The notes beneath the pieces are model-generated. The model was not told the origin of the DNA. It saw only the letters and a program-made list of their open reading frames with translations, and did no database searches. Shown here piece by piece: positions 1 through 7,600 of a stretch of DNA of 8,737 bases. The stretch's first letter is position 1, and each line of letters begins with the position of its first letter. The DNA is from CAVLCC01 sp963661535. Its GTDB lineage: Bacteria; Actinomycetota; Coriobacteriia; Coriobacteriales; CADBOM01. Position numbers and translations under genes: made by a program. Location of the stretch: contig CAVLCC010000063.1 of assembly GCA_963661535.1 (NCBI GenBank), positions 1 to 8,737 of the forward strand. Reading direction: 5' to 3'.

Positions 1-336
1 AAAACACATTGACCTGCCAATTTTATCTGGCTTTGCAGATGCAATTAGACGCCTCCCTTGTGCTTTGCCAATAAATTGAATTGTGCTGCTAACGCTAACT
101 GTGAGCATATCTTCTTGATTTGATGCAACAGCAAATGCAAAATCTGCAAGAGTAAAAATTGCTCCTCCCATTACACCGCCAGACGCATTGCAATGTTTAT
201 CTGATATTTCAAGAGAAACCTGAGCACAGTCTGGCTCAACATTATCAATAACCGCACCTGTTGCACATGTAGCATATTTGTCATTTGCAAAGCGTTTGCG
301 CATGTCGTCAATATCAAGTCTACTCAGTGCGCTCAT
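1..336 (-). CDS. PaaI-family hotdog thioesterase (3' end outside window)
   Basis: This gene encodes the first 112 residues of a probable acyl-CoA thioesterase of the PaaI / 4HBT hotdog superfamily, which hydrolyses acyl-CoA thioesters in the cytoplasm; the substrate cannot be read from sequence. The visible part has an N-terminal helix, the GAVIDNV strand, then residues 50-65 with the family pattern N-x-x-G-x-V-x-G-G-x-x-x-x-L-A-D and the following FAFAVASN helix, and later TIQFIGKAQGRRL, typical of the central strands. N50, G57-G58 and D65 match the PaaI active-site positions, but the usual His before the Gly pair is Met56. The ATG at 336 lies inside the end of degV (17-base overlap), so the pair is probably translationally coupled. 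The GGGGAG upstream abuts the ATG directly, an unusually short spacing; ATG 303 is the alternative but has no clear ribosome site. The last third or so of the protein is cut by the window edge. Confidence 0.85.
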   Translation of the reverse strand, partial: MSALSRLDIDDMRKRFANDKYATCATGAVIDNVEPDCAQVSLEISDKHCNASGGVMGGAIFTLADFAFAVASNQEDMLTVSVSSTIQFIGKAQGRRLIASAKPDKIGRSMCF

Positions 337-1207
337 CTCCCCAAAAATATAGAGCAACAGTGCCAGGTCCTGTATGACTTCCGATTGTAGTTCCAACCCA
401 GTTAATATCTACCTTGCCATTTAGCTTGTCAAAACGTGACTCAATTAAGCTAGCAACCGCACGTGCATCTTCTATACAATCTGAGTGTGTCATGGAGCAA
501 CGCCCGCTATAATCAAGACCATCTTGAGCATGTTGCTCCATCTTTTTTACAATCTCTTTTATAACATTTTTTTTGCCACGAATTTTAAAGCGTGGAATTA
601 GATGACCCTTATCATCCATATTAAGAAGCGGGCAAATATTTAGAACGGTTCCAAACCAACCAGAAGCCTTAGAAATGCGACCGCCTTTTACATAAAAAGT
701 GAGGTCTGTTGAGAAGAACCAGTGATGGACTTTTAGTCTGTTTTTACAAGCCCAATCTCTTAGCTCTTCGATAGACATGCCCTCATCGCGCTTGCGTGAC
801 ATCTCATCTACCAAAAATCCATAGCCGCCTGAAGCGCCCAAAGAATCTACAACATACATTTTGCGATCTGGATAGCTTTCTGAAAGCTCTTGCTGCGCAG
901 CACAAGCCGAGTTATATTCGCCAGAAATTCCACTTGACAAAGTTACATGCAAAATATCTTTTCCATCTTTTAGGAACTGCTCAAAGTATTTTACAAACTC
1001 GCCTTTGTTGGGTTGAGATGTTTTTGTTTCTCCGCCCTCAGCCATAGCTTTATAAAAATCTGGATATGGATAAGAGAGACCCAAATCATCTGGATACTGA
1101 ACTCCATTTAGAGAAAAGTGAAAATAAATATAATTAATATTTTGCTTTGCAAAATGTTCTGCGGTCATATCTGCAGTAGAACAACAGCTTAAGACGTAGT
1201 CACTCAT
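320..1207 (-). CDS. DegV family fatty-acid-binding protein
   Basis: This gene encodes a 295-residue DegV-family protein, the usual full length for the family. DegV/FakB proteins are cytoplasmic and bind one long-chain fatty acid; in Bacillota with a FakA kinase partner they present it for phosphorylation. No FakA gene is visible here. Family marks in order: CSTAD at residues 9-13, TSQP at 63-66, SSGISGEYNSA at 91-101, KGGRIS at 174-179 and GSHTGPGT at 276-283. The Ser/Thr-rich SSGISG and GSHTG loops contact the lipid carboxylate in known structures. I chose ATG 1207 because AGAAAGG lies six bases upstream (1214-1220); a TTG at 1213 would extend it by two codons but would sit on that ribosome site. 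The stop (TAG, 320-322) lies inside the thioesterase gene, implying a two-gene or longer operon. Codons are AT-rich, unlike most of the giant gene upstream. The family call is firm; the bound lipid is unknown. Confidence 0.93.
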   Translation of the reverse strand: MSDYVLSCCSTADMTAEHFAKQNINYIYFHFSLNGVQYPDDLGLSYPYPDFYKAMAEGGETKTSQPNKGEFVKYFEQFLKDGKDILHVTLSSGISGEYNSACAAQQELSESYPDRKMYVVDSLGASGGYGFLVDEMSRKRDEGMSIEELRDWACKNRLKVHHWFFSTDLTFYVKGGRISKASGWFGTVLNICPLLNMDDKGHLIPRFKIRGKKNVIKEIVKKMEQHAQDGLDYSGRCSMTHSDCIEDARAVASLIESRFDKLNGKVDINWVGTTIGSHTGPGTVALYFWGDERTE

Positions 1208-1213
1208 ATTCAA

Positions 1214-1220
1214 CCTTTCT
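1214..1220 (-). promoter_or_regulatory. Ribosome binding site of the DegV gene
   Basis: AGAAAGG on the minus strand lies six bases before ATG 1207. This spacing decides the start against the TTG two codons upstream. Confidence 0.7.
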
Positions 1221-1243
1221 ATGGGTAGGAATTTTATATCTAG

Positions 1244-1252
1244 ATATTAACA
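1244..1252 (-). promoter_or_regulatory. Candidate extended -10 promoter of the DegV gene
   Basis: On the minus strand the sequence TGTTAATAT gives an extended -10 element (TG, one base, TAATAT), about 37 bases before the ATG. No good -35 hexamer lies at 16-18 bases; that position falls inside the inverted repeat at 1258-1287. TATAAA at 1233-1238 is a rival -10 box. This is read from consensus only. Confidence 0.3.
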
Positions 1253-1257
1253 TATGC

Positions 1258-1287
1258 GTGCGGCTTATCGATGCATATAAGCCGCAC
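1258..1287. promoter_or_regulatory. 11-bp perfect inverted repeat upstream of degV
   Basis: GTGCGGCTTAT (1258-1268) is the exact reverse complement of 1277-1287, with an 8-base centre. It is much more GC-rich than its surroundings and sits immediately upstream of the candidate -10 element, where a -35 box would be. Neither strand has a run of T after it, so an intrinsic terminator is unlikely. An operator for a dimeric regulator, or an RNA hairpin in a longer leader, are the two readings I would keep. Confidence 0.45.
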
Positions 1288-1368
1288 AAGTTATAAAAAT
1301 TGTATCATTTTGTGGCTAGGTTCTAGCTAGGCACGTGTAGTTTGTGTTTGTGTGTTATTTCAATTAAA

Positions 1369-1389
1369 TTTGTCTCTCACTTTGTCTCT
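1369..1389. repeat. Two copies of TTTGTCTCT at 12-base spacing
   Basis: TTTGTCTCT occurs at 1369-1377 and again at 1381-1389, a period of 12 bases, in the AT-rich spacer. Such spacing can mark tandem half-sites of a regulator on one face of the helix, but two copies of nine bases is weak evidence. Confidence 0.25.
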
Positions 1390-1548
1390 AGATAACATAT
1401 TTCAACGTGCTGGAGTCTTCTTCGGCAGTGATTCTGTAGGTTCTATTTACCGTCTATAATTAATAGTTCTTCAATCCTACAACATACACTCTCTTTTTTT
1501 ACGCGTGGTCAAAAGAACCAAGCAGCAAACTAACTGACCCGTCACTTA

Positions 1549-1575
1549 CGGGCTACTTCTCGGCGAAGTAGCCCG
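1549..1575 (-). terminator. Strong hairpin after the giant gene, possible terminator
   Basis: CGGGCTACTTC (1549-1559) pairs perfectly with 1565-1575 around a 5-base loop, giving an 11-bp GC-rich stem about 90 bases after the stop codon of the giant gene. Position and strength suit a transcription terminator. However, no T-run follows on either strand: reading leftward the next bases are TAAGTGACGG. It may therefore be Rho-assisted, an RNA 3'-end stabiliser, or the remnant of a recombination site. It also overlaps the end of a coding-like orphan frame. Confidence 0.4.
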
Positions 1576-1630
1576 GGGTGTCTGCGGTGTCGATGCGGGC
1601 AGCAAATCTCGCCTTGCCGAGCGCGCCTGG
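1553..1630 (-). pseudogene. Orphan coding-like tail, possible gene remnant
   Basis: In the +1 frame relative to the giant gene, the GC-rich spacer reads as a plausible C-terminus (…GKARFAARIDTADTPGYF…) ending in TAG at 1553-1555. Third positions are mostly G or C, as in the GC-rich blocks of the giant gene, and the peptide has a natural residue mix. There is no start codon or ribosome site, and the frame runs upstream without a stop into the giant gene's end. I do not recognise the protein. It may be the 3' scrap of a gene carried in with the GC-rich block, or chance in GC-rich DNA. Confidence 0.25.
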
Positions 1631-1664
1631 CGCCGCGCCGCTCAGACAACGGGCGGCGCAGCAC

Positions 1665-4600
1665 CTACATGGCGAAGCAAGGCACGATGCTTCGAACTAG
1701 AGTAGGGCCAAACGTATACAGCACGCCGCTGTTCCTTATAAACCAAAAGCCCCCATTGCCTGTGGAAGTATACGGCGAGCGCAAGTACCAATCCGTTGGA
1801 TATGAAGAACCCTCGACGTTCAAGCCATCGCGTTTCATGCTTATATCGTTGCCGTAGCTTCCGCCATTCAACCAAGTGTATTGGGAACCCTCGGAGGTCG
1901 TGTATTGCCTGGTGAAATCGCCCGTGAGCTCGGTATACGACAGCAGCCAGAAGCTGTCGTTAGATGTGGAGCCCGTCACCCAGGAGCCCGCGCTTCCCGT
2001 GGTGGATGTCTTGCTCACCTTCTTGACATTACCCGAACTCACCAAATCGGAGAGCCCGCTCATGACGTAGCCACCACTCGCGTTCATGGTCTGGTACATG
2101 GCAGAGCCTGTCCAGCCATTCACGCTCGTTGCCGACGAATTCATCGGCTTGGCGGTCGGCAACGCGTGCGTCGCCATGAAGGTCACGGCCGAGCCGTCGC
2201 CGTCGTGTTCGCCCACCTGGATGATGCGGAACTCGACCCACTGGTTGGCGCCCGTCCCGGCATCCGAGCCGCTCCACTTGGTGTAGAGGTGCGTGTCGCC
2301 GTTCATGTAGCCTTCCCACTCCGTGGTGACGGCGGCCTTGTCTTTGCCGGCAGAGGTCTTGTCGAGCGTGCCGTGGAGCACTTTCATGTCTTCGTCGATT
2401 CCCGACTGGCTCTTCAAGATGCCCGACGACGCGCTCGGGTCGCTTGCGCCCGCCTCGGCAAGCCAGTAGTAGTTGGTCGGCTTGACCGCCACGTAGGTCC
2501 GCGTCTCGTTCTGGCTGTTGTGGAAGGTGGCCAGGTCGGCGGGCGTGTAGCCCGTGGCCGTGGCCGTGTCGTACCAGTTTCCGTCCGCGCCCGTGATGTC
2601 GCTCGAAGACGGTTCGGGCAAATAGGTGTTAGTCCCCGTGGTGAGGAAATCGAAGTTGGCTCCAAGTGTCACGCTTTGAAGCTTTGTGCAGTTATTAAAC
2701 ATAAAGTTCATGCTTGTTACCGCACCTGTATCAAAGCCGGACAAATCGAGGCTTTCCATTGCTGAGCATCCTGAAACCAAATATGACATATTTTTTACCG
2801 CGCTTGTATTGAAGTTGGAAAGATCCAGCTCTGGAAGTGCCTTACAATTTTGGAACATGCACATCATACTGGTAACTAAACTTGTGTCAAAGCTGCTCAT
2901 ATCAAGATCTGCCAGTGCATAGTTATTTGCAAACATCCCCGACATGCTTGTCACCTTGCTTGTGACAAAATTAGAAAGATTAAGAGAAGCGAGTGCTTTG
3001 CAACCCATGAACATACTGTCCATAGCTGTAACATTGCTCGTATTAAACTCAGACACATTTAGGTTTGTTAAAAGCGTGCACCCATAGAACATATAGCCCA
3101 TATCAGTGACCTTATCCGTGTTGAAGTTGCTTACATCGAGGTTGGTTAATGTCTGACAATTACCAAACAAATTTCTCATGTTTGTGACTTTGGCCGTATT
3201 AAAGTTACTCACATCGAGTTTGGTTAGCGCCTGACAGTTATTGAACATGTAGAACATGTTTGTAACGTTGCTTGTATCAAAACCGCTAACATCAAGATCG
3301 GTTAGTGCTTGGCAGTTATTGAACATGTAATACATGTTGGTGACCTTAGCCGTATTAAAGTTACTCTTGTTGAAGGTTAGCGTTTTCAAAGCCGTGTCGT
3401 TAAAGAACATGTAGTACATACTCGTCACATTCGAGGTGTCTAGGTCGCTTATGTCAAGGGTTTCTAGTGTGCTCAATTTGCTGAAGGTGCCTTTCATAGA
3501 TGTGACATTGCTTGTGTTGATCCCGCTCACGTTTAGGCTCGTCAGATCGCTGCAGCTGTAGAACATGTAGTCAATGTTGGTAACATTGCTTGTGTTAAAG
3601 TCGCTCACGTCAAGCGAGGTCAAACCCTCTAGATTTTCAAACATAGATTCCATGGTTGTGACCTTAGACGTGTTCAGGTTCGACAAATCTAGAGACGTTA
3701 GGTTTGTTTGTAAGTCGGTGTAGCTACTCGTGCCGCTAAGGAAGTTCGTGCAATCCACCGGCGCGTACATCGCGCGGGAGTTGTATACGGGATTCGTGGA
3801 GTCCTCTTCCATCGGTGCGATGTATACAGTGGAGGTGTCGGAGCTCTGGAACACGCCTATCTTGCCAGAACCTGTGTCTTGAATGCCGTCGGCCGCTAGG
3901 CTAGTCAGACCAGAGACTCCTTGGAGGCTCTTGCCCGTTACATACTTCAGAGTTGAGGGCTTATTCGCCAAGCCTTTCAGCGCTGTTTGCATCTTGCTCT
4001 TACTAATAGTGTAGTTCACACCCTTCATCGCACATGTTAGAGACACTCCGCGTTGCACGGTAGCGAGGTTGTGATCTAGGCGTCCGTCATTATATACGCG
4101 CGTGTAGGTCTTTTCGTTGTAGGCGCTCGGGCTGCGCAGCCACCAGCTCACATAGGTCTCTGTACCTGATGTGCCTCCATGGTATTGAGAGTAGTCTGTG
4201 TCTTGACCACTTGGTATTCCACCGGCACGTGTGCGGTAGGCCAAGCACTCGTTGGTGGCGTCACTCTTCGTCACGTCCTTGTCCGCGTAGTAGCTGTACT
4301 GAGTCGCGCCGTCGCTTAAGATGGCGCCTGAGCTCACCGCGCTCGTGCCGTAAAGTTCCTCTGCCGAGGCAATCCACAGCTTGTCGCTCGTGGTGGCGGT
4401 GCCGTCCGCCTTGCTACCAGTGTTGGACGTCTTGTCCACCTTCAAGATATCAGCGAGGAACTCATCGCTGAACATATTGTATATGTCGCCATTTTGTGCA
4501 ATCTTTGTGTGCAGTGCGCTTGAGGCGTAGCCACCAGCATTAGTGTCACTAGCATTCATTGCCTGCGCGGTCGGCAGAACGTGAGTCATCTGCCAAGTGA

Positions 4601-7600
4601 TAGTTGTGCCATCGCCGTCATGTTCACCAAGCCCGATAATGCGCCACTCTGCGTAGTCGTTTTTGCTGTCTCCAGTTGTATTTATTCCATTGGCTAGTTT
4701 TGTATAGAGATGTACCTCAGAAGCTAGAGTATTTGAGCTTCCATTCATATACTTTGTATATTCTGCTAGCACGCGGTCGTAGTCGTCTCCAGAACCGGAT
4801 TGCAATATTGCAAGATCGTCTTGAATGTCACTCTTAGTTTTTAGAACTCCGGTTTCTGGACTGTCTGAGTTTGCATAGTTTAGCCAGTAGGAGTCTGATA
4901 CATTTTCCCACTTAGCATATATGGTTGTATCTTTGGTTATTTGCGTGTTGTTGAAGTCAAACTCTTTGTCATCTGTGCAGGCTTCGTCGCTATACCAGCC
5001 CTTGAACATGTAGCCGTCGCGCGTCGGGTCGACCGGCTGCGTGGCCTTGCCTTCGTCCCTCAGCAGCTGCTCGTCCACGTCGCTTCCGCCCTTGCTGTCG
5101 AACTGCACCAGGTAGCCGCCCATCGCAAACGCCGGCTCCACGCCGCCGGACGTGTTCGACTTCGCGGAGACGACATGAAGGTTCCCCGTCGTTTTGCCTT
5201 TCCAGACGAAGTACTTCGTCCAGCCCGCCTGGGTCGTGATGGGCGTGCGGACCCAGACCCACGGCCAGCTGTAGCCCGTCTGGTAGCCGCCCGCGCGGGT
5301 CGTGACCATATACGCGTAGTTCGCCGTCGTGCCGGCATCGATTGTCGGGGCCGGCACGATGTTGTTGTAGAACGCGTACTGCGAGCCCTCGTCCACCGTC
5401 GTGTAGATATTGTTGGTGGAGCCCGTCAGCTCCGACAGCGACAAGATGAAGATCTTGTTGTCGCAGGTCTCGGTGGAAGTCGAGCCGCCTCCCTGCGAGG
5501 TCGTCTTGGAGACGGTGAACAGGTCGTCGGTGAATCCCGTGTTGAAGCTGTTGTAAATCGTCCCGGAATTGACGTTTTGGTACAGCAGCGAGCCGCCCCA
5601 GCCGCCGGTGTTGGTGTCGGTCGCGTACATCTGGTGCCCGGTCGGCAGCTCGAAGATCGACTCGAAAGTGAGGAGGGAGCCGTCGGAATCGTGCTCGCCG
5701 ACGTTGATGATGCGGGCTTCCATATAGTCGTTGCCCGCCGTCGCCCCCTTGCCGTCGGCGGTAGCCCCGTTCCACTTCGTGTAGAGGTGGTACGCGTCGC
5801 TTGTCATCATGTCGTTGTACTCTTTGAGCGTCGAGTCGGCGGTCGCGACCGTCTTGCCCTCGGCCAGCTCCTTTTTCATCGTCTTGATGTCGGCCTCGAT
5901 TTCGGCGTAGGACTTCTTTACGTTTCTGTCCGCGCCGGAATACGCGGCGTTCGTCTGCATCGCCGTGGTCGCGGTGTTGCCGGTCGTGATCTTGTATGAC
6001 GGCCCGATCCAGTACTTTGTCGCGTCGCCGTCGGGCGCCCAGTTGGCGTAGAGCGTGGTGTCGGCCGTCGGCGTCCACGTCGAGAAATCCACCTTGTTGG
6101 CGGTCTGGCACGACGCCTCGGTGTACCAGCCCTCGAGCTTCAGCCCTTCCGCGCTGCCGTACTCGTCGGCCGCAGGCTCCGTGACCTTGCTGCCCGAGAG
6201 CACGGTCTGGGTCGCCACCTGCGAGCCGTGGCCGTTCGAGTTGAAGGAGATGTTGTACGCGTCCCCGCCGAAGGCAAAGCAGGGGGCAACGCCCATCATC
6301 AGGTTCGCCGCGCCCGTCGCACCGCCGAACTCGCCACTGCCGGTACCGGACGCGCTGTAGAGGCAATAGTAGTGCGAGGTCACGGACTGCTTCGCGTTCG
6401 GCGAGCGCAGCCACATCATCGAGTTGTTCGAGTTCGTCACGTTGCCGCCCGCCCTCGTCTGCTGAAGCGAGACGAGAGCCGAGTTTTGCTTCCAGTTGTT
6501 CAGCGGAATTCCATTCCAGAACTGATACACGTTGCCCTCGTTTTCCACGTTGACGCCCTGATGGCCTGCGAAAATGGAGGTCACGTGCTCCTGGTACGAT
6601 ATGAGCCACAGCTTGTCCGTCGTGTACTTCACCGTGTTGTCGACGGCCGTCGTGGAGGTTCCGGTCGAGGAATCCGTAGTCGTGGTCGAGCCCTGGCGGT
6701 AGAACTTCTTCACCGAGCAGATGTCGTCGGTGAAGCCTGTGTTGAACTGCGTGTATATGCTGCCGCCCGCCTGCATCGCCGTGTGAATCAGCGACGAGCC
6801 CCAGCCCCCTTCGTTCGAGGCGGATGTCTTGTGCTGATACGAGGTCGTCAGGGCGTGTATGGCCTGGAACGTGAGCGCTGACCCGTCGGATTGCAGCGTC
6901 GTTCCGTCCGCGCTGTCGCCGATGGCGGAATGCTCGCCCACGTTGATGACCCTGAACTCGACGTAGTCGTTTGCGTCCGTTCCGGTGCCCACCTTGGTGT
7001 AGAGGTGGTACTTGTCGGCCTTCATCAGCTTCGTGTAGTACGCGGTGGTGGCAAGGTCGCCCCGGCGGATCTTCGCCACGTCCGTCTTGATCTCCGCGGC
7101 GGTCTTCAGCACGCAGGTTGTCTCGCTAACGTAGTTGCCGCCGTCTGCTACCGCGTTGGAGCTCGATGCGACGTTTTGGCCCTGCGTGAGGTACTTGGAC
7201 CCCGGCGAGATCCAGTAGGTCTTGCTCAAGTTGTCCGTTGGCTTCCAGTTCGCGTACAGCGTCGTGCTGGTGGTGAAGCTGAAGTCCGTGATTGCGTCGC
7301 CGCTGCAGGCCGCATTGTCGTACCACCCGCCAAAGACGAGGCTGTCGGCGTCGTATCCGGTGATGTCTGCCGCTGCGTAGCCGTCCACCTTGCCGTCGGA
7401 GATGAGCTGCTGGGCTACTTGGTCGCCGTGGCCCTGCATGTCGTAGGTGACGGTCGGACGGCCAAACGAGAAGCACGGCGAGAAACCGTGGGTCTCCGAG
7501 GCTAGGAAATCGTCGCCGTACGTGCCCTCGGGGGTGATCATGTGAAACGAGGTCGCGCCATCGAGGTCTTCGTAGCCTGCGGTGCGCAGCCTCCAATACG

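Larger units (their letters stand above)
1208..1664. other. Intergenic region between the giant gene and degV
   Basis: There is no complete gene here. From 1664 down to about 1540 the DNA is GC-rich, like the end of the giant gene, and contains a coding-like orphan frame (1553 to about 1630) and the hairpin at 1549-1575. From about 1540 to 1208 it turns AT-rich, like degV. It holds stops in all frames, a T7 run (1494-1500), the 12-base direct repeat (1369-1389), the inverted repeat (1258-1287) and the degV promoter region. I looked for tRNA-like TΨC and anticodon arms and found none. Confidence 0.7.

Noticed and set aside
1258..1287. Inverted repeat as an intrinsic terminator
   Set aside because: No T-run follows on either strand, and it sits right at the degV promoter region, so a regulatory reading fits better.
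1881..2765. Plus-strand open frame over the 3' end of the giant gene
   Set aside because: It is antisense to module 5 and the end of the BspA array, with no plausible protein and no ribosome site seen.
2679..3698. Evenly spaced repeats that could suggest a CRISPR array
   Set aside because: The 78-base period equals 26 codons, the frame is open throughout and the units match BspA/DUF285. There are no unique spacers between constant repeats.
4941..5999. Long open frame on the plus strand
   Set aside because: It lies opposite the GC-rich part of the giant gene, its product is Arg/Val/Gly-rich with no recognisable domain, and the minus frame has clear domain homology. It is a shadow of GC-rich coding.
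4990..6609. 539-codon open frame on the minus strand in another frame
   Set aside because: It overlaps modules 2-3 completely, and its product is rich in Arg and Gly with no domain. Long shadow frames are expected at about 65% GC.
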